DNA of 64,000 bases from Burkholderiaceae bacterium (GTDB taxonomy: Bacteria; Pseudomonadota; Gammaproteobacteria; Burkholderiales; Burkholderiaceae_C). Position 1 is the stretch's first letter. Each line of letters begins with the position of its first letter. Of the stretch, positions 48,520 to 58,810 are shown piece by piece. The DNA lies in NCBI GenBank assembly GCA_019745555.1, contig JAIESX010000006.1, forward strand, positions 124,001 through 188,000, in the 5' to 3' direction. The position numbers and the translations under genes were made by a program. The notes beneath the pieces were generated by a model. It had not been told where the DNA came from. It did not search any database and worked only from the letters and a program-made list of their open reading frames with translations.

Positions 48520-49173
48520 TCAGGCGTGGCGCAGGCTCAGCAGGGTATTGAAGGGGCTGAGCAGTTCCAGCCAGCGCGGCTGGTCCTGCAGCAGGGGGAG
48601 CAGCGCGCTGCTGCCGGCGAACCAGACCAGGCCCAGCACACAGGTGCAGAGCAGGGCCAGCAGCAGATTCTGCGGCAGGCGGACCAGGGCGGGGATGCGC
48701 CGCAGGCGCAGTGCCCAGACCCAGATAGAGGGTACCAGCGCCAGCACCGCCAACAGCAGCAGCGTCTGCCACAGCGGCGGCGTGCGCAGGGCAGTCAGCA
48801 GTGCCGGCAGCCCCTGTGCCGCCACCCCGATGTTCAGGTAGGCGTGGCCGGACAGCAGCAGCACCGTGTTGAGCGCCGCCAGCCAGAGCAGCAGGGTGAG
48901 CACGCCCTTGAGCAGCCAGGGCCAGTTCAGCAGGGTGAGCAGCAGGCCGAGCGCGGCCGTGGTCAACAGGGCTAAGCACAGCATGATCCAGATCAGGCTG
49001 CCCGTCTCCATCGGCAGGCGCGAGAGCTCGCGCCACAGCGGCACATTGCCCGCCAGCGCCAGCCAGAGACTGGCCAGCAGAATCAGAAGCGCGGGATGCC
49101 GGGCGTCGCGCTGGGCGGCCGGCGTGAGCATGGAATCGGCGAATTCGGTGATATGGAACAGGCGCAGACTCAT
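48520..49173 (-). pseudogene. EptA-like phosphoethanolamine transferase remnant, catalytic domain missing
   Basis: A 217-aa protein corresponding to the N-terminal membrane domain (DUF1705) of lipid A phosphoethanolamine transferases. It begins MSLRLFHITEFADS, has about five hydrophobic helices (e.g. LLILLASLWLALAGNVPLW, LWLAALNTVLLLSGHAY), and ends RWLELLSPFNTLLSLRHA. LSPFNTLLS aligns with the linker after the last helix of EptA, where the periplasmic sulfatase-fold domain should begin. The stop is followed by only 27 bp before the convergent neighbour, so the catalytic domain and its Thr nucleophile are absent. A stand-alone membrane protein cannot be excluded. Confidence 0.7.
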
Positions 49174-49247
49174 GGACCGTCATTCTGACCGATCAGCAGC
49201 CCATCATGTAACCGGTGGTAACCCTGCGTGACGTAGAGCCGCCAGAC

Positions 49248-50612
49248 TCAAGCCGGCCAGGTCGACCCATGTTCCGGCACCAGAGCCCGCCAGCCTAGGC
49301 CGTGTTCGATGCGCATGCGCAGTGCATCGGCGGCGCCGGCTTCGCCGTGGACCACGTAGACCTGGTCCGGTGCCGAGGGCAGGGTGCGCAGCCAGGCTTC
49401 GAGCTGATTGGCGTCGGCGTGGGCTGAGGCGGATTGGAGCTGCACGACCTCGGCGCTCACGCTCACGTCGCGGCCATGGATACGCACCGAGGGCGCGCCG
49501 CTGGAGAGGGTGGCGCCGCGCGTGCCCGGGGCCTGGTAGCCGGTGAGGATGATCATGTTGCGGTGGTTGCCGGCGTAGAGCGACAGGTGGTGCAGCACGC
49601 GCCCGCCCGTGGCCATGCCGCTGGCGGCCAGGATGACCATGGGGCCGTGGCGGCGTGCCAGGGCCTTGGACTCGTCGGGCGTGTTCACCATGGTGGCGCT
49701 GTGGGTCAGGGCGCGCACGGCACGCCCATCGAGCTTGTGTTCGTCGGGGAAATGCTCGAACAGGTTCGTGGTGTGGATGGCCATGGGGCTGTCGAGGAAG
49801 ACGGGCAGCTTGGCCGGGATCACGCCGCGCTGCTTGAGCACGTCGATGGCGTGCAGGATTTCCTGCGCACGACCGACGGCGAACACCGGCAGCACAGCCA
49901 CGCCGCCGCGCGCGGCCAGGCGCTGCAGCGCCGGGCCGAGTTCGGCCAGCACATCCTCTTCGGGATGCAGGCGGTCGCCGTAGGTGGATTCGACGAGCAC
50001 GGTGTCGGCCTGTGGTGCGGGCTCGGGCGCGCGCATGAGGAAGTCGTCGCTGCGACCGAGGTCACCCGAAAAGAGAATGCGCCGCCCGGCGATCTCCAGA
50101 AGCAGGCTGGCCGCGCCCAGGATGTGGCCGGCGCGGTGGAAGGTGGCGCGGCATTCGGGGATGGGCTCGAAGCTGCGGCCGAAGTCCACGGGCTTGATCA
50201 GGCTCAGGCAGTTCAGCGCATCCTGGCGCGTGTACAGCGGCAGGGCCGGCGCGTGCTTGGAGAAACCGTGCCGGTTGGCATAGGCTGCGTCTTCTTCCTG
50301 GATGTGGCCGCTGTCGGGCAGCAGGATCTTGCACAGGGCCTGTGTGCCCGGGGTGGCCCAGACCTTGCGGTGAAAGCCCTCGCGCGCCAGCAGGGGCAGG
50401 TAGCCGCTGTGGTCCAGGTGGGCGTGCGTCAGCAGCACGGCGTCGATCTGGTTGGGGGCGACGGGCAGCGGCGTCCAGTTGCGCAGGCGCAGCTGCTTGT
50501 AGCCCTGGAACAGACCGCAGTCGACCAGCAGGGTGTGGCGATCATGGCGCACGAGGTATTTGGAGCCGGTGACCGTGCCGGCCCCGCCGAGGAAGGTGAT
50601 GGAGACGCTCAT
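49248..50612 (-). CDS. MBL-fold/beta-CASP RNA-processing-type hydrolase
   Basis: A 454-aa metallo-beta-lactamase fold protein with the zinc motif THAHLDHSGYLPLLAR, then HILGAASLLLEIAGRRILFSGDLG, a beta-CASP domain with VESTYGDRLH, and a C-terminal RMMBL motif region (SASAHADANQLEAWLR). This layout is that of CPSF73-like nucleases (YSH1 type) in bacteria, likely acting on RNA. N-terminus ITFLGGAGTVTGSKYLV is the family signature. It lies upstream of the EptA remnant on the same strand and downstream of dnaJ. Confidence 0.9.
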   Translation of the reverse strand: MSVSITFLGGAGTVTGSKYLVRHDRHTLLVDCGLFQGYKQLRLRNWTPLPVAPNQIDAVLLTHAHLDHSGYLPLLAREGFHRKVWATPGTQALCKILLPDSGHIQEEDAAYANRHGFSKHAPALPLYTRQDALNCLSLIKPVDFGRSFEPIPECRATFHRAGHILGAASLLLEIAGRRILFSGDLGRSDDFLMRAPEPAPQADTVLVESTYGDRLHPEEDVLAELGPALQRLAARGGVAVLPVFAVGRAQEILHAIDVLKQRGVIPAKLPVFLDSPMAIHTTNLFEHFPDEHKLDGRAVRALTHSATMVNTPDESKALARRHGPMVILAASGMATGGRVLHHLSLYAGNHRNMIILTGYQAPGTRGATLSSGAPSVRIHGRDVSVSAEVVQLQSASAHADANQLEAWLRTLPSAPDQVYVVHGEAGAADALRMRIEHGLGWRALVPEHGSTWPA

Positions 50613-50656
50613 GGCCGCATGGTAACGAGACTCGGGGCCCGCCCCATGACACAGGT

Positions 50657-50696
50657 CAAAAAAGAAAAGCCGCGAGGCCTGTGGCTCTCGCGGCTT
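50657..50696 (-). terminator. grpE-dnaK-dnaJ terminator
   Basis: On the minus strand GCCGCGAG-(10 nt)-CTCGCGGC is followed by TTTTCTTTTTT. It lies about 20 bp beyond the dnaJ stop. Confidence 0.9.
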
Positions 50697-50714
50697 GGGT
50701 GCGGCGTGGCTCGT

Positions 50715-51845
50715 TCAGCTGAAGAAGCTCTTGAGCCGGTCAGCCCAGCTGCCTTCACCGGGCGAGTGCTTGGCGCCGCCCTTGCGCAGGGACTCGTCGA
50801 GCTCGCGCAGCAGCTTGCGCTGGTGCTCGGTGAGCTTGACCGGCGTTTCCACCGTGATGTGGCAGTAGAGGTCGCCGGGGTAGCTGGAGCGCACGCCCTT
50901 GATGCCCTTGCCGCGCAGGCGGAACTGCTTGCCGGTCTGCGTGCCTTCGGGCAGGTCGATGGCGGCCTTGCCCTGCAGCGTGGGTACCTCGATCTCACCA
51001 CCCAGCGCCGCGGTGACGATGCTGATGGGCACGGCGCAATGCAGGTCATCGCCATCGCGCTCGAAGATGTCGTGCTTCTTGAGACGGATCTCGATGTAGA
51101 GATCGCCCGGCGGGCCGCCGTTGGTGCCCGGCTCGCCGTTGCCGGCGCTGCGGATGCGCATGCCGTCGTCGATGCCGGCGGGGATCTTCACTTCCAGCGT
51201 CTTCTGGCGCTTGATACGGCCCTGGCCCATGCAGGTGGTGCAGGGGTCGGGGATGATCTTGCCCGTGCCGTGGCAGTGCGGGCAGGTCTGTTGCACGCTG
51301 AAGAAGCCCTGGCGCATCTGCACCGAGCCTGCGCCGTGGCAGGTGCTGCAGGTCTTGGCCTGGGTGCCGGGCTTGGCGCCGCTGCCTTGGCAGGTGCCGC
51401 AGTTGTCCCAGCTGGGGATGCGGATCTGCGCGTCCTTGCCCTTGGCGGCCTCTTCCAGCGTGATCTCCATCGCGTAGGACAGATCGCTGCCGCGGTAGAC
51501 CTGGCGGCCGCCGCGGCCACGCTGCTGGCCGAACATGTCGCCGAAGATGTCGCCGAAGGCCTCGGCGAAACCGCCACCGAAGCCGTCGCCCGGGCCGCCG
51601 CGCATGTTCGGGTCCACGCCGGCGTGGCCGTACTGGTCGTACGCCGCCTTCTTCTGCGGGTCCGACAGCATCTCGTAGGCTTCCTTGGCCTCCTTGAACT
51701 TCTCCTCGGCCGTCTTGGCGCTGTCCCCCTGGTTGCGGTCCGGGTGGTACTTCATCGCCAGCTTGCGATACGCCTTCTTGATCTCCTCTTCGGAGGCGTT
51801 CTTGGGCACGCCCAGGACTTCGTAAAAATCTCGTTTGGTGGCCAT
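50715..51845 (-). CDS. dnaJ: Chaperone DnaJ
   Basis: Co-chaperone that delivers substrates to DnaK and stimulates its ATPase. The 376-aa protein has the J domain with HPD motif in [12 protein letters not shown], a Gly/Phe region ([17 protein letters not shown]), four zinc-finger repeats ([32 protein letters not shown]) and the C-terminal substrate domain. It is the third gene of the grpE-dnaK-dnaJ unit; 93 bp separate it from dnaK. Confidence 0.97.
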   Translation of the reverse strand: MATKRDFYEVLGVPKNASEEEIKKAYRKLAMKYHPDRNQGDSAKTAEEKFKEAKEAYEMLSDPQKKAAYDQYGHAGVDPNMRGGPGDGFGGGFAEAFGDIFGDMFGQQRGRGGRQVYRGSDLSYAMEITLEEAAKGKDAQIRIPSWDNCGTCQGSGAKPGTQAKTCSTCHGAGSVQMRQGFFSVQQTCPHCHGTGKIIPDPCTTCMGQGRIKRQKTLEVKIPAGIDDGMRIRSAGNGEPGTNGGPPGDLYIEIRLKKHDIFERDGDDLHCAVPISIVTAALGGEIEVPTLQGKAAIDLPEGTQTGKQFRLRGKGIKGVRSSYPGDLYCHITVETPVKLTEHQRKLLRELDESLRKGGAKHSPGEGSWADRLKSFFS

Positions 51846-51938
51846 GTTCGTTAGGTTCTAGAGCAGGAACGCCGCGTTGACCTTACCGCAGGGCAAGTGT
51901 CGAACGCGGCGGGTGAGGTCGGTGCCAGGCGTCCGACG

Positions 51939-53876
<1,938 letters not shown>

Positions 53877-53947
53877 GTTCTTACTCCTGAGATGCTTGGA
53901 AATTCGGATGTGCCGTACTTGTGGATAACTTTCCGGGTTTCAAGTCT

Positions 53948-54484
53948 TTATTTGGGGGCGGCCACGGTCACCAGGGCCGGGCGCAGCACGCGGTCGGCAA
54001 TGGTGTAGCCCTTCTGCAGCAGGCTGACGACCGTATTGGCTTCCTGGTCGGCCGGCACCATGCTGATGGCCTGGTGCTGGTGCGGGTCGAACCTGGCGCC
54101 GGGAGCCGGAGCGATGGCGATGACCTTGTTGCGTTCCAGCGCGGCGATGAGCTGGCGCAGCGTGGCTTCGGCACCCTCACGGATCTGTTCGGGGGTGGCG
54201 TCCTTGATCACCAGCCCGGCCTCCAGGCTGTCGCATACGGGCAGCAGGCTCTCGGCGAAGGACTCGACGGCGAACTTTCGGCTCTTGCTGATCTCATCTT
54301 CGGCACGGCGACGCGCGTTCTCGGCCTCGGCCTTGGCGCGCAGGTACTGGTCGGCCAGTTCGGCGCTCTTGGACTTGAGCTCGGCCAGTTCAGCCTGGAG
54401 CTGGGCCAGGGGATCGGAAGCTTGGCCTTCAGGGGCGGTGCCGGGGGCCTGTTCGGGCTGGGGGGTGGCTTGGGGTTCGGACAT
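53948..54484 (-). CDS. grpE: Nucleotide exchange factor GrpE
   Basis: Releases ADP from DnaK. The 178-aa protein has a disordered Pro/Ala N-terminus, a long dimeric coiled coil ([38 protein letters not shown]) and the beta wing with [30 protein letters not shown] 54484 is used: the track start 54541 would include the sigma-32 promoter region. First gene of the heat-shock unit. Confidence 0.96.
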   Translation of the reverse strand: MSEPQATPQPEQAPGTAPEGQASDPLAQLQAELAELKSKSAELADQYLRAKAEAENARRRAEDEISKSRKFAVESFAESLLPVCDSLEAGLVIKDATPEQIREGAEATLRQLIAALERNKVIAIAPAPGARFDPHQHQAISMVPADQEANTVVSLLQKGYTIADRVLRPALVTVAAPK

Positions 54485-54514
54485 TTTTCTGGGGGAATGG
54501 AGAGTCAGCGGCCC

Positions 54515-54542
54515 AGATGGGGGCAGGACCGGCCGCTTCAAG
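54515..54542 (-). promoter_or_regulatory. Sigma-32 heat-shock promoter of grpE-dnaK-dnaJ
   Basis: The minus strand reads CTTGAA, 14 bp, then CCCCATCT, the full E. coli sigma-32 consensus (CTTGAA-N13-15-CCCCAT-T). The start of transcription is expected near 54508, about 24 nt before the grpE ATG. No sigma-70 elements overlap it. Confidence 0.9.
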
Positions 54543-54555
54543 AGGCTGATCGATA

Positions 54556-54579
54556 CCGGCCGCCATCGGTGGCGGCCGG
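54556..54579 (-). terminator. Hairpin between FKBP gene and heat-shock promoter
   Basis: CCGGCCGCCA-TCGG-TGGCGGCCGG has perfect 10-bp arms with a 4-nt loop just beyond the FKBP stop. It lacks a T-tract but likely insulates the FKBP gene from the sigma-32 promoter. Confidence 0.5.
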
Positions 54580-54587
54580 GCGGGGGA

Positions 54588-54947
54588 TCAGCCGGCCAGG
54601 GCCAGCAGTTCGACTTCGAACTTCAGCGTGGCATTGGGCGGGATCACGCCGCCAGCGCCACGGGCGCCATAGCCCAGGCTGGCGGGGATGATGAGCACGC
54701 GGGTGCCGCCGATCTTCATCCCGGCCACGCCCTCGTCCCAGCCGCGGATCACCATGCCGGCGCCGAGCGAAAACTGGAAGGGGTCGTTGCGGTCCTTGCT
54801 GGAGTCGAACTTGGCGCCCTGCACGCCGTCGTTCCAGAGCCAGCCGGTGTAGTGGACGGTCACGTCCTGGCCAGGTTTTGCTTCAGCGCCGGTGCCGGGC
54901 TTGGTGTCTTCGTATTGCAGACCGGAGGGGGTGGTGACGGTGGCCAT
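54588..54947 (-). CDS. FKBP-type peptidyl-prolyl cis-trans isomerase
   Basis: A 119-aa single FKBP domain without signal peptide, cytoplasmic. Signatures are [75 protein letters not shown] and [13 protein letters not shown], with active-site aromatic and Asp residues in place. It catalyses prolyl isomerisation and may help fold newly made proteins; being next to the heat-shock genes is suggestive but it has its own transcript end. Confidence 0.93.
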   Translation of the reverse strand: MATVTTPSGLQYEDTKPGTGAEAKPGQDVTVHYTGWLWNDGVQGAKFDSSKDRNDPFQFSLGAGMVIRGWDEGVAGMKIGGTRVLIIPASLGYGARGAGGVIPPNATLKFEVELLALAG

Positions 54948-54962
54948 GGCATGGTCCTTCTT

Positions 54963-54979
54963 GCTACTGTTTTGATAGC
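54963..54979. repeat. GCTA-N9-TAGC dispersed repeat, copy 4
   Basis: GCTACTGTTTTGATAGC lies between the FKBP and HxlR genes, nearly identical to the coaBC copy at 2293. Confidence 0.6.
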
Positions 54980-55040
54980 TGGCGAGGCCGGTTGCGAAGA
55001 CCGGGCGTCAGCGGGCGAAGGACGGATTATGCCAGCGGGG

Positions 55041-55352
55041 TCAGCGCGCCTTGCGCGCCTGGCTGGCCACCCATTTGCTGGCAAAGGCGGGCAGTTCGCC
55101 CAGGCGGCGCGTCAGCTCGGTGCCGCTGCTGGTGAGCAGGTAGCCTTCGCTGCCGTGACTGAGCAGGCCGGCCTCGCGCAGTTCCTTGATACGGGTGTTC
55201 AGGGTGTTGGGAGTGATGCCGCCCACGCTGTCCTGCAGCAGGCGGAAGGTCTGGGCGTGGCCGTCGCGCAGGGCCCACAGCACGCGCATCGCGTAGCGTG
55301 ACTCCAGCAGAGCCAGCAACTGGCCGATGGCGGCATTTTCCTTGTAGCTCAT
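55041..55352 (-). CDS. HxlR-family winged-helix regulator
   Basis: A 103-aa DNA-binding protein. The winged helix is seen as ALLESRYAMRVLWALRDGHAQTFRLLQDSVGGITPNTLNTRIKELREAGLL, with the ITPNTLNTRIKEL recognition helix typical of HxlR/MarR-like regulators, and EGYLLTSSGTEL as wing. Regulated target unknown; no divergent gene lies at its upstream side (the next gene upstream is MarR on the same strand). Confidence 0.82.
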   Translation of the reverse strand: MSYKENAAIGQLLALLESRYAMRVLWALRDGHAQTFRLLQDSVGGITPNTLNTRIKELREAGLLSHGSEGYLLTSSGTELTRRLGELPAFASKWVASQARKAR

Positions 55353-55457
55353 TCAGCAGCACTCCTTGGTGCGCCGCCTGCGGTGCGGCTGACGCGTCCT
55401 CCCCGGGCCGGCTCAACAGGTTCCGGCGAAGGCGGACTATAGCGCAGATTCTTGACT

Positions 55458-55474
55458 GCTACAAGATTAATAGC
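55458..55474. repeat. GCTA-N9-TAGC dispersed repeat, copy 5
   Basis: GCTACAAGATTAATAGC lies in the 184-bp spacer between HxlR and MarR genes. Otherwise this spacer holds no recognisable gene. Confidence 0.5.
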
Positions 55475-55536
55475 TGATAGACCCACCCGTATCTACCCTG
55501 ACGCCCGGTCACGGGTAGCGGGTGTGAAATAGTGCA

Positions 55537-55998
55537 TCAAATATAGATTTTTCTGAGCAGCTGAATCAGCGTCTTGCGCTCGGCGGGGCTGAGGCGTGAG
55601 GTGGCGGCGTCTTCCAGTTCGGAGGCCGTGACCTCGGCCTGCTTGACCAGCTTGCGCCCCGCGGGCGTGAGGTGCAGGCCCATGGCGCGGCCGTCGTGCG
55701 GGTGCGGCCGGCGGGTGATCAGTTCGCGCCGCTGCAGCTGGTTGATCATGCCGACGAGGTTGGGCGGCTGGATGTTGAGCGTGCTGCAGAGCTGGCGGGA
55801 GGTGATGCCCGGGTTGTGGGCGATCAGCGAGAGCACCGAGAACTCCACCGGCTTGAGCCCGTAGACCGCCATGTTGCGCAGGAAGGCGTCAACGATCACC
55901 AGCGTCGCGCGTCGCGCGTTGTAGCCGACCAGACCTTCGAGGTAGCTGGTGTCGACCTGTTCGACGGCGGTGTCGGGGGCTGGCTTGCGGGTGGCCAT
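55537..55998 (-). CDS. MarR-family transcriptional regulator
   Basis: A 153-aa dimeric winged-helix protein. It has the MarR pattern FSVLSLIAHNPGITSRQLCSTLNIQPPNLVGMINQLQRRELITRRPHPHDGRAMGLHLTPAGRKL, recognition helix and wing with the conserved DGRA region. MarR proteins often sense CoA-thioesters of aromatic acids. It is the last gene of the catabolic unit, 3 bp after the acyl-CoA dehydrogenase, so likely represses its own operon through the site at 62291-62309; this link is inferred. Confidence 0.9.
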   Translation of the reverse strand: MATRKPAPDTAVEQVDTSYLEGLVGYNARRATLVIVDAFLRNMAVYGLKPVEFSVLSLIAHNPGITSRQLCSTLNIQPPNLVGMINQLQRRELITRRPHPHDGRAMGLHLTPAGRKLVKQAEVTASELEDAATSRLSPAERKTLIQLLRKIYI

Positions 55999-56001
55999 GG
56001 T

Positions 56002-57681
56002 TCAGGCGGCGGTGGTTCCGGTTTCCGGGATTTGTTGTTCGATGATCTGCATGCGCAGGCCGAATTCTGGCAGCACCCAGCTGTGCAGCGCGCGCGCCGG
56101 TGTCTGCCAGTCGGGCAGGGCGCTGCCGATGCGCGCACCGGCCCAGCCCAGCAGGGCCAAGGCCAGGGCCTGCAGAAAATCGTCGGCCACCCAGTAGGGC
56201 AGGTCGGCCTGGCTGGCCGAGGCCTGAGTCAGGCGGCGGGCCAGCGCGCGCAGCTGGTCGAAGCGCTGCTGCACGTCGGCGGGCAACGGCGTTTCGGATG
56301 CGAGCGTGTCGAGCAAGGCGCCCAGAGCCGTGCCGCCGTCGGGCAGCACCTTGCGCACCAGCAGGTCGATGGCCTGGATCTCGTTCGTGCCCTCGTAGAT
56401 CATGGTGATGCGCGCGTCACGCACGATCTGCTCGATTCCCCATTCGCGCACATAGCCGTGGCCGCCGAAGACCTGCAGGCATTCGCTGGCGCCGAGAAAA
56501 CCCTGACGCGTCCAGGCGGTCTTGAGCACGGGGGTGACCAGGCTGCACCAGCGCTGCGCGGCATCGCGGCGCGCTGCGTCCGGGTGGTGCTTGATCATGT
56601 CCAGCTCGATGGCCGTGCGGTAGGCCAGCAGGCGGCCGCCGTCGATCCAGGCGCGCTGGGTGTGCAGGATGCGCTGGATGGCCGGGTGGTCTTGTATGAG
56701 ACTGGTCTCGCTGGCGCCGGGCGCGCGCATCTGGCGCCGCTCGGCGGCGTAGGCGCTGGCCTTCTGCCAGGCGGCTTCGAGCAGGGCGATGCCCTGCAGG
56801 CCCACATGCAGGCGCGCCGCGTTCATCATCACGAACATGGCGTTGAGGCCCTTGCCGGGCTCGCCCACGAGCCAGCCCGTGGCGTCCTCAAAGCGCAGCA
56901 CGCAGGTGGGGCTGCCGTGCAGGCCCATCTTTTCCTCGATGCGCTCGCAGTGCACGCCGTTGCGTGCACCGTCGGGTAGCAGTTTGGGCGCGAGGAACAG
57001 CGACAGCCCCCTGGGGCCGGGCGGGGCATCGGGCAGGCGTGCGAGCACCAGATGCACGATGTTGTCGGTCAGGTCATGCTCACCGCCGGAGATGAAGATC
57101 TTGCCGCCGCTGATGCGATAGCTGCCGTCGGCCTGCGGCAAGGCCTTGGTGCGCACCAGGCCCAGGTCGCTGCCGGCGTGGGCTTCGGTGAGGCACATGG
57201 TGGCCAGCCACTCGCCGGTGGCGATCTTTTCCAGGTAGCGCGCCTTCAGCTCTTCGCTGCCGTGGTGCTTGAGGCACTCGTAGGCGCCGTGCAGCAGACC
57301 GGGGGCCATGGTCCAGCCGTGGTTGGCAGCCGTCAGCATTTCATAGAGCACGGCTTCGAGCACGGCGGGCAGGCCCTGGCCGCCGTCTTCGGGCGCGCAG
57401 GCCAGCGCGGGCCAGCCGGCCTGCCAGAAGGCCTGGTAGGCGGCGCGGAAACCCGGGGGCATGGTCACACGCCCCGCTTCGAAGTGCGCACCAGTCTCGT
57501 CGCCCACGCGCTGCAGCGGCGCAATCTCGCTGGCGACGAACTTGCCGGCTTCGTCCAGCACCTGCTGCATCAGATCGGCATCGGTCTCCGCGTAAGGCGC
57601 CAGGCTCTGCAACTGCTGCGGGGCCTGCAGGGTCTGGAACAGAAGGCGGCCGATGTCGTCGAGGCGGGGCTGGTAATCCAT
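56002..57681 (-). CDS. Acyl-CoA dehydrogenase of the catabolic cluster
   Basis: A 559-aa flavoenzyme that introduces a 2,3-double bond in an acyl-CoA. The N-terminus MDYQPRLDDIGRLLFQTL, MCLTEAHAGSDLGLVRTKAL (FAD contact), KIFISGGEHDLTDNIVHLVLARL, and C-terminal YVREWGIEQIVRDARITMIYEGTNEIQAIDLLVRK with the catalytic-base Glu are present. It belongs to the long acyl-CoA dehydrogenase branch, paralogous to the gene at 45.6 kb. ATG 57681 is used; the track start 58002 runs into the Bug gene. Tandem hairpins separate it from Bug; MarR follows after 3 bp. Confidence 0.92.
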   Translation of the reverse strand: MDYQPRLDDIGRLLFQTLQAPQQLQSLAPYAETDADLMQQVLDEAGKFVASEIAPLQRVGDETGAHFEAGRVTMPPGFRAAYQAFWQAGWPALACAPEDGGQGLPAVLEAVLYEMLTAANHGWTMAPGLLHGAYECLKHHGSEELKARYLEKIATGEWLATMCLTEAHAGSDLGLVRTKALPQADGSYRISGGKIFISGGEHDLTDNIVHLVLARLPDAPPGPRGLSLFLAPKLLPDGARNGVHCERIEEKMGLHGSPTCVLRFEDATGWLVGEPGKGLNAMFVMMNAARLHVGLQGIALLEAAWQKASAYAAERRQMRAPGASETSLIQDHPAIQRILHTQRAWIDGGRLLAYRTAIELDMIKHHPDAARRDAAQRWCSLVTPVLKTAWTRQGFLGASECLQVFGGHGYVREWGIEQIVRDARITMIYEGTNEIQAIDLLVRKVLPDGGTALGALLDTLASETPLPADVQQRFDQLRALARRLTQASASQADLPYWVADDFLQALALALLGWAGARIGSALPDWQTPARALHSWVLPEFGLRMQIIEQQIPETGTTAA

Positions 57682-57708
57682 GGGGGAAGGACACAAGAGG
57701 AGGAAGAA

Positions 57709-57736
57709 GCCCCCTGCGGCGGCGGCCACAGGGGGC
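57709..57736 (-). terminator. Hairpin 2 in the Bug / acyl-CoA dehydrogenase gap
   Basis: GCCCCCTG ... CAGGGGGC with a 12-nt loop, 28 bp upstream of the acyl-CoA dehydrogenase ATG. There is no T-tract. Confidence 0.45.
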
Positions 57737-57745
57737 GGGAGAGCG

Positions 57746-57767
57746 GTCGGGCCGCGGCGGGCCCGAC
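57746..57767 (-). terminator. Hairpin 1 after the Bug gene
   Basis: GTCGGGCC-GCCGCG-GGCCCGAC (read on the minus strand) is an 8-bp stem, 6 bp beyond the Bug stop. Together with hairpin 2 it could attenuate or process the operon mRNA. Confidence 0.45.
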
Positions 57768-57773
57768 GGCCGA

Positions 57774-58760
57774 TCAGGACTCGGCGGTGAAGCCGACCTT
57801 CTTGACCAGCGGACCCCAGCGCTTGAACTCGGACTCGAGCGAGGCGCGCATGTCCTGCATCGTGCTGCCGCCAGAGGCCACCAGGCCCACGTTGGACAGG
57901 CCATCGATCACGCTTTGGTCGCGCAGCGCGGCACGGATGGCGCTGTTGGCGGCGTTGAGCACGCTGGCCGGCGTCTTGGCCGGGGCGAAGAAGCCGAACC
58001 ACTCCTCGGCCACGATTTCCGGATAGCCCAGCTCGGCGAAGGTCGGCGCGTCAGGAGCGGCCACGCGCTTGGGCGCGGAGACGGCCAGGATGCGCAGCTT
58101 GCCGGCGCGGGCGTGGGCCAGCGAATCGCCCGTCGGCGTCACGCAGGCGGCGATCTGGCCACCGACGGTGTCGTTCACGGCCGGCAGCGAGCCACGGAAG
58201 GCGATGTGCTGGAAGGTGATGCCGGCGTTGATGCCGAACAGCGAGCCCACGAAGTGCGGCATGGAACCCGCGCCCGGCGAGCCGAAGCTGGATTTCTCCG
58301 GGTTGGCCTTGGCCCAGGCGACGAAGTCCTGCAGGGTCTTGACGCTCTCGGGCACCAGCGGGCCGATGGCCAGGGCGAAGATCATCTGCGCGCCGATGGA
58401 AATGGGCGCGAAGTCCGCCATCGTGTAGTTCATCTTGCTGTACACGTGCGGGTAGATGGTCAGGGCCGAGGCCTGGGCCAGCGTGAGCACGGAGCCATCG
58501 GCCGGCGAGCCCTTGAGCGTCTCCAGCACGATGCGGCCACCGGCGCCGGGCTTGTTCTCGACCACGGCGTTGTTGCGGGCATAGGGCGTGCCGCCCAGCT
58601 TGTCGGCCACACGGCGGGCCAGGCTGTCGCCCGCGCTGCCGGCGGGGAAGCCGTAGTAGATCCGCGGCTGGGCCACCTGGGCCAGGGCGGCCAGAGGTTG
58701 CAGCGCGGCCAGGGCGGTGGCGCTGGCGGCGGCTTGAACGAAGGTGCGACGTTGCATCAT
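57774..58760 (-). CDS. Bug-family tripartite tricarboxylate transporter substrate-binding protein
   Basis: A 328-aa periplasmic binding protein of the Bug (TctC-like) family. The leader MQRRTFVQAAASATALAALQPLAALAQ has twin-Arg character and a signal peptidase site near AALA-Q. Mature signatures are RIYYGFPAGSAGDSLARRVADKL, NKPGAGGRIVLETLKGSPADG and GYPEIVAEEWFGFFAPAKTP. These proteins bind carboxylates, often without a fixed transport partner; no TctA/TctB membrane genes are in the window. It lies between the SDR and acyl-CoA dehydrogenase, so it likely binds the cluster's acid substrate. Confidence 0.9.
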   Translation of the reverse strand: MMQRRTFVQAAASATALAALQPLAALAQVAQPRIYYGFPAGSAGDSLARRVADKLGGTPYARNNAVVENKPGAGGRIVLETLKGSPADGSVLTLAQASALTIYPHVYSKMNYTMADFAPISIGAQMIFALAIGPLVPESVKTLQDFVAWAKANPEKSSFGSPGAGSMPHFVGSLFGINAGITFQHIAFRGSLPAVNDTVGGQIAACVTPTGDSLAHARAGKLRILAVSAPKRVAAPDAPTFAELGYPEIVAEEWFGFFAPAKTPASVLNAANSAIRAALRDQSVIDGLSNVGLVASGGSTMQDMRASLESEFKRWGPLVKKVGFTAES

Positions 58761-58810
58761 GGTTTGTCTCCTGTGCAGTGGTTGGTGGTGGGGGAACGGG
58801 AATCGGTGCC

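Noticed and set aside
48434-49183. 249-aa minus-strand ORF overlapping the EptA remnant
   Set aside because: Arg/Ala/Pro-rich alternative frame that overlaps the nitronate monooxygenase gene. The membrane-helix frame is the real one.
49434-51854. 806-aa plus-strand ORF
   Set aside because: Shadow spanning two unrelated minus-strand genes, the MBL protein and dnaJ, across their terminator.
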